A stretch of 64,000 nucleotides of DNA from positions 62,001 through 126,000 of the forward strand of contig JAHBYU010000006.1 of NCBI GenBank assembly GCA_019635775.1, written 5' to 3'. This DNA comes from Rhizobiaceae bacterium (GTDB lineage Bacteria; Pseudomonadota; Alphaproteobacteria; Rhizobiales; Rhizobiaceae). Numbering within the stretch: position 1 is the stretch's first letter; each line of letters begins with the position of its first letter. This document shows positions 27,820 through 34,498 of this stretch, in pieces. The notes beneath the pieces are model-generated. The model made no database searches, had not been told where the DNA came from, and saw only the letters and a program-made list of their open reading frames with translations. The position numbers and the translations under genes are program-made.

Positions 27820-28908
27820 TCAGCCAGCAGCAGCATCGTCATCGCCGAAATCTTCCCGCGAGCCGTTTTCCAGGAATTTCTCGGCTATGAGACCTGCATT
27901 CTGCCGCAGGGCCAGTTCGATCTCCTGCGCCGTTTCGGGATTGTCGCGCAGGAACAGCTTGGCGTTCTCGCGTCCCTGGCCAAGACGCTGCGAATTGTAG
28001 GAAAACCATGCGCCGGACTTCTCGACAACGCCGGCCTTGACCCCAAGGTCGACAAGCTCGCCGGTCTTTGAAACGCCTTCGCCATACATGATGTCGAACT
28101 CGACCTGCTTGAAGGGAGGTGCCAGCTTGTTCTTGACCACCTTGACGCGGGTCTGGTTGCCGACGACCTCGTCGCGATCCTTGACCGCGCCGATACGGCG
28201 AATGTCCAGACGAACCGAAGCGTAGAATTTCAAAGCATTGCCGCCGGTCGTCGTCTCGGGCGAACCGAACATGACGCCAATCTTCATGCGGATCTGATTG
28301 ATGAAGATCACCATCGTGTTGGAACGCGAGATGGTGGCCGTCAGCTTACGCAAGGCCTGGCTCATCAGGCGTGCCTGCAAGCCGGGCAACTGGTCGCCCA
28401 TCTCGCCTTCGATTTCCGCGCGGGGCGTAAGCGCCGCCACCGAGTCGACCACCAGAACGTCGATTGCACCGGAACGCACAAGCGTGTCGCAAATCTCAAG
28501 CGCCTGCTCGCCGGTATCCGGCTGCGAGATCAGCAGGTTTTCCAGATCGACACCGAGCTTGCGAGCATAGATGGGATCAAGAGCATGTTCGGCATCGACG
28601 AAGGCGCAGATGCCGCCTTTCTTCTGGGCCTCGGCGACCGTATGCAGGGCCAGTGTCGTCTTGCCGGAGCTTTCAGGCCCGTAGATTTCGACAATACGAC
28701 CGCGAGGCAAGCCGCCCACGCCAAGCGCGATGTCCAATCCCAGAGAGCCGGTGGGAACGGTGGCAATCTCCACCACCTGTTCGTTTCCCCCGAGCCGCAT
28801 GATCGAGCCCTTGCCGAAGGCGCGCTCGATCTGCGAAAGCGCGGCATCCAGAGCCTTTGATTTGTCCACCGTATTGTCCTCTACAAGCCGCAATGAATTC
28901 TGCGCCAT
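27820..28908 (-). CDS. recA: recombinase RecA
   Basis: RecA drives homologous pairing and activates LexA self-cleavage. The 362-residue protein has Walker [10 protein letters not shown], the polymerisation N-terminus [14 protein letters not shown], Walker [14 protein letters not shown]-like [14 protein letters not shown], and loop regions [14 protein letters not shown] and [14 protein letters not shown]. The C-terminal tail is acidic ([11 protein letters not shown]) as expected. ATG at 28908 has AGGGGTGA upstream. The promoter carries an SOS operator. An IS1595-type element has inserted about 150 bp upstream without damaging that promoter. Confidence 0.98.
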   Translation of the reverse strand: MAQNSLRLVEDNTVDKSKALDAALSQIERAFGKGSIMRLGGNEQVVEIATVPTGSLGLDIALGVGGLPRGRIVEIYGPESSGKTTLALHTVAEAQKKGGICAFVDAEHALDPIYARKLGVDLENLLISQPDTGEQALEICDTLVRSGAIDVLVVDSVAALTPRAEIEGEMGDQLPGLQARLMSQALRKLTATISRSNTMVIFINQIRMKIGVMFGSPETTTGGNALKFYASVRLDIRRIGAVKDRDEVVGNQTRVKVVKNKLAPPFKQVEFDIMYGEGVSKTGELVDLGVKAGVVEKSGAWFSYNSQRLGQGRENAKLFLRDNPETAQEIELALRQNAGLIAEKFLENGSREDFGDDDAAAG

Positions 28909-28960
28909 GATATCACCCCTTGGTCCGCAATGAAGGCATGAACTCTCTTGTCCTGTCATT

Positions 28961-28989
28961 TTTGTACATGGTTTGTTCCATTTTTGCAA
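28961..28989 (-). promoter_or_regulatory. recA promoter with SOS (LexA) operator
   Basis: On the minus strand TTGCAA (28984-28989) and TACAAA (28961-28966) are 17 bp apart. Overlapping them is TTG-N11-CAA (28973-28989), the operator form described for Rhizobium recA, and GTAC-N7-GTTC (28964-28978), one base from the alphaproteobacterial GTTC-N7-GTTC LexA box. LexA bound here would cover the promoter. Confidence 0.75.
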
Positions 28990-29051
28990 GAGTAGCTAAA
29001 TAGCCGAAATTATTATGTTAATGTGATCGTGTTCTATTTTTATTCCGAACG

Positions 29052-29059
29052 GTATAGCC
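29052..29059. repeat. left 8-bp target-site duplication
   Basis: GTATAGCC directly precedes the element and is repeated at 31485-31492. Eight bases is the usual IS1595-family duplication. Confidence 0.88.
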
Positions 29060-29084
29060 CGGATGTATCCCCTTGAAACATGTA
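29060..29084 (+). repeat. left terminal inverted repeat
   Basis: Twenty-five bases starting CGGATGTATCCCC, the exact reverse complement of 31460-31484. Confidence 0.93.
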
Positions 29085-29171
29085 GAGGACGTAGCCACAT
29101 GCTGAGGCATGACGAAACTCGATTCGGCACGCATAGTTCTACTGGCGCTTCTGTTAATGGGAGCGCCAGTC

Positions 29172-29339
29172 ATGAATGAACAGGAAATCCGTTTTCAGTG
29201 CCTGAAAGCCATCCTTGAGTTCAGGCGGGACATTACGGTCACTGAAGCCATCGGCCTTGCACGATCGGCGGCTGAATTTATCGCCAGCCGTTCCGCGCCC
29301 CATTCGCCGCAGCAAGGCAGTCAACAAACAGATCGATGA
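29172..29339 (+). CDS. small passenger protein of the IS1595-family element
   Basis: The 55-residue frame starts at ATG 29172 with GGGAG eight bases upstream and reads MNEQEIRFQCLKAILEFRRD then an Ala/Glu-rich helix TEAIGLARSAAEFIASR. The helical pattern resembles short phage or element proteins that start with an I-R-x-x-C-L-K motif. A 9-bp perfect inverted repeat (ACTGGCGCT at 29141-29149, AGCGCCAGT at 29162-29170) ends two bases before the start and partly covers the ribosome site, suggesting translational control. It converges and overlaps with the next frame. Coding status is uncertain. Confidence 0.5.
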   Translation: MNEQEIRFQCLKAILEFRRDITVTEAIGLARSAAEFIASRSAPHSPQQGSQQTDR

Positions 29340-29460
29340 AGCCTTGTTTGTCTTTCGGGCGCTCCTCGGGCAGCGTGCGATAGATGATCTCTAGTAAGTC
29401 GAGAGCGACCCGTTCTTTAGAACCGGACTCACCGTCTATTTTAACCGTCTGGTCTGCCAT
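29278..29460 (-). CDS. small passenger protein of the IS1595-family element
   Basis: The 60-residue frame reads MADQTVKIDGESGSKERVAL, then LDLLEIIYRTLPEERPKDKQ, ending with IDLFVDCLAAANG. ATG at 29460 has a very strong ribosome site (GGGAGGAAGTA) with good spacing. It overlaps the 3' end of the plus-strand small frame by about 60 bp and is divergent from the membrane-protein gene. I do not recognise the family. The ribosome site makes it the better supported of the two small frames. Confidence 0.55.
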   Translation of the reverse strand: MADQTVKIDGESGSKERVALDLLEIIYRTLPEERPKDKQGFIDLFVDCLAAANGARNGWR

Positions 29461-29563
29461 TACTTCCTCCCTCAAACCGAACGACCATAGCGCTATTCCG
29501 ATTGTTCACAAAGTGTGGATAATAGGGACAGGCAACACCATATGAGTCGGGAGGGCGGCATAG

Positions 29564-30016
29564 GTGACGGCATCGAATCTCGTTGACCCGCTTCCCCAGT
29601 GCCCCGACTTACCCCTGATCCGACTCTATGAAACCGTTGAATGCGGGTTTGTGTCGGAGGCCGGGAAATATACCGATGCTATCCACATGGCTGCGCAACT
29701 TGGCCGGCTAGACGCCGTAACGACGCTGATTGCTGTTATCGGGCTTGCGCTGGCGTTGGGCGCGTTTGGTTGGGGTGCTGTTGTATGGAGGCACGCTTCC
29801 GCCATCGCGCGCGAGACGGCTGAAAAGGAAACCGAAAACTACGTCAAGAGTTACCTGTCGGACGATGGCGAAGCGATATTGGCGCGGCATCTTGTGGAAT
29901 GGCTAGGAAACGCCGAAAATCGCGATATCTTCTACCCCAGTTCAGGATCGGCAGAGACGCTACAGGAAATGTTTAGGGAGGCGGACACGCCAGACAACGG
30001 TGGTGAAGATGGCTGA
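29564..30016 (+). CDS. one-helix membrane protein, passenger gene
   Basis: The 150-residue product has a 50-residue polar N-terminus, one membrane helix (about 51-75, LIAVIGLALALGAFGWGAVV) and a charged C-terminal domain with an Ala/Glu-rich helix (ASAIARETAEKETENYVKSY). The start is GTG 29564 with GGGAGGG upstream. Its end overlaps the ImmA/IrrE gene start by eight bp, so the two are translated together. I do not know the family. Pairing with a metallopeptidase suggests it may be the peptidase target, anchor or inhibitor. Confidence 0.72.
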   Translation: MTASNLVDPLPQCPDLPLIRLYETVECGFVSEAGKYTDAIHMAAQLGRLDAVTTLIAVIGLALALGAFGWGAVVWRHASAIARETAEKETENYVKSYLSDDGEAILARHLVEWLGNAENRDIFYPSSGSAETLQEMFREADTPDNGGEDG

Positions 30017-30506
30017 TGAAGAACTGACCGACGTGCAGTTGATCTCGCATTTTATGCGGCGGTCTCCGGTTCCTATTGCCCAGGCTATAGAAGCTCTTGG
30101 CATCGATTATCGCGTCGTCCCGATGGCTGATGGCTCGTCTGGTAAAATTGAAAAGGTCAACGACCGCTATGTGATTACCGTAAATGCGAACGAAAGCCCT
30201 GTGCGTCAGAGGTTTACTGCGGCGCACGAGCTTGCTCACTATCTGATGCACCGAGATTTGTTAGTCCATGGTCATATGGACCGCCTTTTTGACCCTGATC
30301 CAATGACCAACCCGCCCGCTCCCTTCAAGCGCTCGCATGAGTATCAGGCAAACCAGACGGCGGCTAACATCCTTATGCCAAAGTCACGTGTCGAAACCTA
30401 TCATGCGCAAGGCATGACAACTCGGCAGATAGCCGAAAGGTTTGAGGTGTCCCCCGCCGCCATGAAAATCCGGTTGGAAACTCTCGGCTTGAAGCCAAAT
30501 GGATAA
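30009..30506 (+). CDS. ImmA/IrrE-type metallopeptidase, passenger gene
   Basis: The 165-residue protein is a zinc peptidase of the ImmA/IrrE (DUF955) family. The zinc motif HELAH spans residues 73-77 in RFTAAHELAHYLMH, and the third ligand is probably Glu111 in SHEYQANQTAANILMP, the usual E-x-x-A-N arrangement. A C-terminal helix-turn-helix-like stretch (MTTRQIAERFEVSPAAMKIR) follows. ImmA cleaves the ICEBs1 repressor and IrrE-type proteins switch DNA-damage responses; such enzymes usually accompany an XRE repressor. None is present; the partner gene encodes a membrane protein. Confidence 0.87.
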   Translation: MADEELTDVQLISHFMRRSPVPIAQAIEALGIDYRVVPMADGSSGKIEKVNDRYVITVNANESPVRQRFTAAHELAHYLMHRDLLVHGHMDRLFDPDPMTNPPAPFKRSHEYQANQTAANILMPKSRVETYHAQGMTTRQIAERFEVSPAAMKIRLETLGLKPNG

Positions 30507-30693
30507 CCCCAGCGAACGCTTTGATCGCCTTCTAAAAGCGATGGTCACGTATCCGCATAAGGACGCGGGAACGAGCGCAAAAGAACGTCGAGCATCACGT
30601 GAGGCTGCTTCCGGAAGTTCTGGCGATACTCAAACTCCCAAAGGTACGTCTGGAGCCACTTCTTCGAAACGGACACGTAAGTCCCGCGCATAG
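30499..30693 (+). CDS. short passenger ORF antisense to the transposase end
   Basis: The 64-residue frame starts at ATG 30499, overlapping the peptidase stop by eight bp. Its first 18 residues (MDNPSERFDRLLKAMVTY) look like a real short protein of the kind found after ImmA-type genes. From about residue 17 onward it lies antisense to the last 149 bp of the transposase gene, and that part is low-complexity Ser/Thr/Arg. I think the gene is real at its start but that its tail was fixed by the overlap. Confidence 0.45.
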   Translation: MDNPSERFDRLLKAMVTYPHKDAGTSAKERRASREAASGSSGDTQTPKGTSGATSSKRTRKSRA

Positions 30694-31435
30694 AGCGCTT
30701 TACGTGCGACCAGAAGGCTTCAATCGTGTTGGTGTGGACTTGTCCGTTCACATACTGGCCTTCACGATGGTTGATCGTGCCGTGAAGGTAGCCGTTTTCG
30801 GATAGTTCGCGGAAAGCGCCTGCTTCGTCCGTAGCGATACGGGAGCCGCCCTTAACCCGCTGGAAGATTGCAGGGAGAACCTGACGAGCGCCCTTGGAAG
30901 GCAGAACGCGGGTTATGACTTCGCCGCCGCGTTCGATCATGCCAAGCACGACCGACTTGTCATCTTCGCCCTTCTTGTCCTTGCCGCCATAGAACATCTT
31001 GTCGGCTTCCACGATCTTGCCGTCAGGGCCACCTAGAGGCGTGTCGCCGTCCACATAGCCCATGTACTGGCGGATCAGGTTGCACATGCGCCAAGCGGTC
31101 TTGTAGGTCACGCCGATGGTGCGCTGGACTTCCTTGGCCGACACGCCGTTGCGGGACGTGCAAAACAGGAACATGACGGTGAACCAGTCGCGCAATGACG
31201 TGCGCGTGTTCTCAAACGGCGTCCCTGCGGTCGGATAGACCTGATAACCGCAGAAATCGCATTCGAAGCAGCGACGAGACTTCACGCGATGGAAGTTCGC
31301 CAGCTTGTCGCACTTGGCGCAAACGTGGCGCTTTCCGTAGCGGGTTTCCATCAAGTGATCGAGGCACGAATCATTCGTCGGAAACTGCTCTAGGAACTGC
31401 TTCAGGGTCGGGATTTTCGGGTGCTTCGTTTTCAT
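30545..31435 (-). CDS. IS1595-family transposase
   Basis: The 296-residue transposase has an N-terminal zinc ribbon (Cys39, Cys42, then Cys56, Cys59 and Cys62 in RRCFECDFCGY), a helix-turn-helix segment (KEVQRTIGVTYKTAWRMCN) and the ISXO2-like RNase-H fold catalytic set: Asp145 in KIVEADKMFYGG, Asp203 in IATDEAGAF, and Asn236/Glu239 in VHTNTIEAFWSHVK. The frame is intact, so the enzyme may be active. It reads toward the element interior from the right end. Confidence 0.95.
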   Translation of the reverse strand: MKTKHPKIPTLKQFLEQFPTNDSCLDHLMETRYGKRHVCAKCDKLANFHRVKSRRCFECDFCGYQVYPTAGTPFENTRTSLRDWFTVMFLFCTSRNGVSAKEVQRTIGVTYKTAWRMCNLIRQYMGYVDGDTPLGGPDGKIVEADKMFYGGKDKKGEDDKSVVLGMIERGGEVITRVLPSKGARQVLPAIFQRVKGGSRIATDEAGAFRELSENGYLHGTINHREGQYVNGQVHTNTIEAFWSHVKRSMRGTYVSVSKKWLQTYLWEFEYRQNFRKQPHVMLDVLLRSFPRPYADT

Positions 31436-31459
31436 AGAGAAACATATAGCAAATCAGCT

Positions 31460-31484
31460 TACATGTTTCAAGGGGATACATCCG
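31460..31484 (-). repeat. right terminal inverted repeat
   Basis: The exact reverse complement of the left 25-bp end. Confidence 0.93.
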
Positions 31485-31492
31485 GTATAGCC
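31485..31492. repeat. right 8-bp target-site duplication
   Basis: GTATAGCC, the copy of 29052-29059. Confidence 0.88.
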
Positions 31493-31515
31493 CGGATGTA
31501 TCCCCTTGAAGCATG
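31493..31515 (+). repeat. solitary extra IS1595-type end
   Basis: This 23-bp stretch matches the left terminal repeat of the adjacent element at 22 of 23 positions and begins exactly where the right target duplication ends. Similarity stops after it. Confidence 0.88.
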
Positions 31516-31626
31516 GGGGAGCGGCAATCGGCGGCGCGGCGGCTGTCGAATCGTTCGCCCGAGATTGCCCGACGCGGCGGGCCGACATAAGGTCCGCTGA
31601 AGTCGCGCAACGCGGACCGGCTCAAG

Positions 31627-32568
31627 ATGACATCTGCCAGACTTCTCGCCATCGGCGGGGCTCACATCGACAGGCGAGGTCAGATGACGTCCGCGTTCAT
31701 TCCCGGCGCCTCGATACCGGGTACGATGCGGGAGGATGTAGGCGGCGGCGCTTTCAACGCGCTTCGCTCGGCCGTTCAACGCAATGTCGCCGGCGCGATG
31801 ATTTCGGTGCGCGGCGGCGACGCGGCAGGCGAAGCGGTCGCGAAGGCGCTTTCGGCGGCCGGTGTCGAGGACCTGTCCGCAATCTTTCTCGACCGCTCGA
31901 CACCCAGCTACACGGCGCTGCTGGACAGGTCCGGCGATGTGGTGGCTGCGCTGGCGGACATGCAGCTTTATGAGCTCGCCTTTCCCAAGCAGCTTCGGCG
32001 CGCGAAGATGCGCGAGGAGATAGCAAGGGCCGACGCAGTCCTGTGCGATGCCAACATCCCCGAGGCCGGCCTGCAAAAGCTTGCTTCGCTGGCGACAGGC
32101 AAACCCCTCTTCGCCATCGCCATCTCGCCGGCAAAGGCGGTCCGGCTCAGGGAAGTCTTGCCCGCACTCAGCCTCATCTACATGAATTTGCGCGAAGCGA
32201 ATGCACTGGCTGGCACGGACGCCAGCGATTCCGTGAAAGCGACGATTGCGGGGCTGCGAAAGGCGGGACTGGCTTCCGGCGTCATAACGCAAGGGGAGGG
32301 ACCCGTGGTCGCCTTCAACCCTTCGGGCGCAATTTGCCTGACGCCGCCAAAGCCCCGGCATGTTGCAGACGTGACCGGCGCCGGGGATGCGCTTGCGGGG
32401 GCCATGACAGCCGCGCTGCTCGCCAACGTGCCGGCCGGGGATGCCCTGCGCGAGGGCGTGGCGGCAGCGTTGATGGCCATCGAGAGCCCGCAGTCGGTGC
32501 CCCGCCTTGCCGGGGGCGCCTTCCTCGAACGGCTGGCCCTTGTGCCACAACCCATTGAAATGCGATGA
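31627..32568 (+). CDS. psuK: PfkB-family kinase, probably pseudouridine kinase
   Basis: Ribokinase-fold sugar kinase (313 residues). The anion-hole motif near the C-terminus reads VADVTGAGDALAG with the catalytic Asp, and GGGAFNALRSAVQ near residue 40 is the sugar-binding region. In this fold such proteins phosphorylate nucleosides or sugars. The direct partner is a pseudouridine-5'-phosphate glycosidase, so the substrate is most probably pseudouridine. It starts about 110 bp after the solitary IS end; no ribosome site is strong (CTCAAG upstream). Confidence 0.87.
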   Translation: MTSARLLAIGGAHIDRRGQMTSAFIPGASIPGTMREDVGGGAFNALRSAVQRNVAGAMISVRGGDAAGEAVAKALSAAGVEDLSAIFLDRSTPSYTALLDRSGDVVAALADMQLYELAFPKQLRRAKMREEIARADAVLCDANIPEAGLQKLASLATGKPLFAIAISPAKAVRLREVLPALSLIYMNLREANALAGTDASDSVKATIAGLRKAGLASGVITQGEGPVVAFNPSGAICLTPPKPRHVADVTGAGDALAGAMTAALLANVPAGDALREGVAAALMAIESPQSVPRLAGGAFLERLALVPQPIEMR

Positions 32569-32575
32569 AACGAGC

Positions 32576-33493
32576 ATGACGCCCGCAACAGCCCGCCATT
32601 TCGTCGATGTCCTGCCGTCGGTAGCCGATGCGATGGCCGCCGGCCGCCCGCTCGTCGCGCTCGAAAGCACGATCATCACCCACGGCATGCCCTATCCGCA
32701 AAACAGCGTGATGGCGGCCGATGTCGAGAAGATCATCGCGGACGAGGGCGCCACGCCGGCGACGATCGCGATCATAGGCGGCAGGATAAAGATCGGTCTG
32801 TCGGACGGCGAGCGCGAGTCGCTGGCCATGACATCCGGCGCCATGAAGCTGTCGCGCGCCGACCTCGCCTTCGCGGTCGCGCAAGGGCGGACGGGCGGCA
32901 CCACAGTCGCGGCGACCATGATCTGCGCGCACATGGCAGGAATCCGGGTGTTCGCCACCGGCGGCATAGGCGGCGTCCACAAGGGGGCCGAGGAGAGCTT
33001 CGACATTTCGGCCGACCTGGACGAGCTTTCGCGCACGCCGGTTATCGTCGTCTCCGCAGGTGCCAAGGCAATCCTCGACATCGAGAAGACGCTGGAGGTG
33101 CTGGAGACGCGCGGCGTGCCAGTGGTGGCGCTGGGCGCGGACGTCATGCCGGCCTTCTGGTCGCGAAAGTCGCCCTATGGGGCGCCGCTGCGGCTGGAGC
33201 GGCCCGAGGACATCGCAAGGCTGTTCGAGACGCGCAGGAAACTCGGTCTCGAAGGCGGCATGCTCGTCGCCAACCCCGTGCCCGAAAGCGACGAGATACC
33301 GGCCGAGGAAATGGCCCGCTACATCGACGCCGCGCATCGCGCAGCGCAGGAACAGAAGATCGCGGGCAAGGCCGTAACGCCGTTCCTGCTGGCCAAGATC
33401 CTCGAACTGACCGATGGCGCGAGCCTGAAGACCAACATCGCGCTGGTGGAGAACAATGCGCGGGTCGCGGCGCGCATCGCCAGGGCGCTCTGA
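32576..33493 (+). CDS. psuG: pseudouridine-5'-phosphate glycosidase
   Basis: PsuG reversibly splits pseudouridine 5'-phosphate to uracil and ribose 5-phosphate. The 305-residue protein shows VALESTIITHGMPYPQN near the start, the family segment GRTGGTTVAATMICAHMAGIR-like with ATGGIGGVHKGAEESFDIS, and NPVPESDEIPAEEM near the end. The catalytic Lys is within the family core but cannot be fixed here. It starts seven bp after psuK, so the two form a pseudouridine-salvage operon. ATG 32576 was chosen as the first Met of the family-like N-terminus. Confidence 0.93.
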   Translation: MTPATARHFVDVLPSVADAMAAGRPLVALESTIITHGMPYPQNSVMAADVEKIIADEGATPATIAIIGGRIKIGLSDGERESLAMTSGAMKLSRADLAFAVAQGRTGGTTVAATMICAHMAGIRVFATGGIGGVHKGAEESFDISADLDELSRTPVIVVSAGAKAILDIEKTLEVLETRGVPVVALGADVMPAFWSRKSPYGAPLRLERPEDIARLFETRRKLGLEGGMLVANPVPESDEIPAEEMARYIDAAHRAAQEQKIAGKAVTPFLLAKILELTDGASLKTNIALVENNARVAARIARAL

Positions 33494-33497
33494 CGCG

Positions 33498-33827
33498 CTA
33501 TTTGGCCGCTCGCCTGCCTGCCTCAAGCGCCTTGCGCGCCCACGGCGTCATCGCATCCGGATCGTCGAGAGCTTCGTCGGGCACGCTCCAGTAGGGCATA
33601 GGCACCGGCTTGCCTGTCTTGCGGTTGGCATAGACCCACTGGCGGCAGCCGGCGGCCTCGAAAGCGGGAGCCGTTTCGGCGTCGGCCTTGAGCATCAGTT
33701 CGTCAAAGAGGAAGATGGCGAAGATGACGCCATCGCAATAGATGCCCTTGCCGCCGAACATGCGGCGGATGCTGACGGGTCCAAGCCCTGCGAAAAGCTC
33801 GGCGATGCGTTCGTTGTCCATCGCCAA
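33498..33827 (-). CDS. TfoX/Sxy N-terminal domain protein
   Basis: The 109-residue protein consists only of the TfoX N-terminal domain: SIRRMFGGKGIYCDGVIFAI and FLFDELMLKADAETAPAFEA, then YWSVPDEALDDPDAMTPWAR. In gamma-proteobacteria full TfoX controls competence; stand-alone N-domains are widespread and unassigned. It has no DNA-binding C-terminal domain. It converges with psuG, their stops four bp apart, and is divergent from the GFA gene. Confidence 0.88.
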   Translation of the reverse strand: MAMDNERIAELFAGLGPVSIRRMFGGKGIYCDGVIFAIFLFDELMLKADAETAPAFEAAGCRQWVYANRKTGKPVPMPYWSVPDEALDDPDAMTPWARKALEAGRRAAK

Positions 33828-33907
33828 ACTATGTCAGGTGCGGGGTGCGGTGTCATTGCCGACCCGGGACTGCGCGCCATATTCTCCTGACATCACGGGA
33901 GTTCGCG

Positions 33908-34405
33908 ATGCCAGTCCTTCTCAAGGGTTCCTGCCGCTGCGGCGCGGTCAGCTTCGAGGTGCAAAGCCATACGCCTGCGCCGTTCATGTTCTGCTATTGC
34001 TCCATCTGCCGCAAGCAGCAGGGCGGGGGCGGATATGCGATCAACCTCGGCGGGATTGCCGATACGCTGGAGATCCGGGGAAAACGCAGCATCGGGGTCT
34101 ATCGCGCCGAGATCGAGGACGACGAGCGGCCGCAATGCGAGACCTCGACCGGAGAGCGCAACTTCTGCCGCAAATGCGGTTCGGCGCTCTGGCTGTACGA
34201 CCCGACATGGCCGGACCTGGTCCATCCCTTCGCCTCCGCTATCGACAGCGAGTTGCCGAAGCCCAAGCAGCGCGTCCACATCATGCTCAAATACAAGGCC
34301 GGATGGGTGGAGCCCGATATCGCCAGGGGTGACAAGGCGTTCGACCTCTACCCGGAGGAGTCGATCGCGGATTGGCACAAGCGTACGGGCATGTGGGTGA
34401 AGTAA
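33908..34405 (+). CDS. GFA-family glutathione-dependent formaldehyde-activating-like protein
   Basis: The 165-residue product has the GFA/DUF636 zinc-binding pattern: KGSCRCGAVSFEV, then FCYCSICRKQQGG, and a third pair in NFCRKCGSALWLYD. These Cys bind zinc in family structures; the founding member speeds the reaction of glutathione with formaldehyde, though most relatives are untested. The start at 33908 begins MPVLLKGSCRCG. It is divergent from the TfoX-like gene and 93 bp before the agmatinase. Confidence 0.9.
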   Translation: MPVLLKGSCRCGAVSFEVQSHTPAPFMFCYCSICRKQQGGGGYAINLGGIADTLEIRGKRSIGVYRAEIEDDERPQCETSTGERNFCRKCGSALWLYDPTWPDLVHPFASAIDSELPKPKQRVHIMLKYKAGWVEPDIARGDKAFDLYPEESIADWHKRTGMWVK

Positions 34406-34498
34406 GCCCGGTGGCGACACCGCTCCGCAGAAAGGTGTCGCATTTGTGAGAATAATATCGAATAAGGGTGCCCCGCGACGATGGAGAGAGGGGAACCG

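Larger units (their letters stand above)
29060..31484. mobile_element. IS1595-family element with passenger genes
   Basis: The 2,425-bp element has perfect 25-bp terminal inverted repeats (29060-29084 and 31460-31484, beginning CGGATGTATCCCCTTGAAAC), an 8-bp target duplication GTATAGCC, a transposase with zinc-ribbon and DD(N/E) residues, and non-transposition genes between the left end and the transposase: two short convergent ORFs, a one-helix membrane protein, an ImmA/IrrE-type peptidase and a short overlapping ORF. Passenger genes are known in some IS1595-family members. The inner sequence is visibly less GC-rich than the flanks, fitting transfer. It sits between recA and the psuK-psuG pair. 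Confidence 0.93.

Noticed and set aside
29060-31484. Prophage or integrative element because of the ImmA-type gene
   Set aside because: There is no integrase, XRE repressor, conjugation or phage structural gene, and IS1595-type ends and target duplication define the unit.
31493-31515. Solitary end taken as the true right end of the element
   Set aside because: It is in the same orientation as the left end, while the inverted 25-bp end at 31460-31484 with matching target duplication defines the border.
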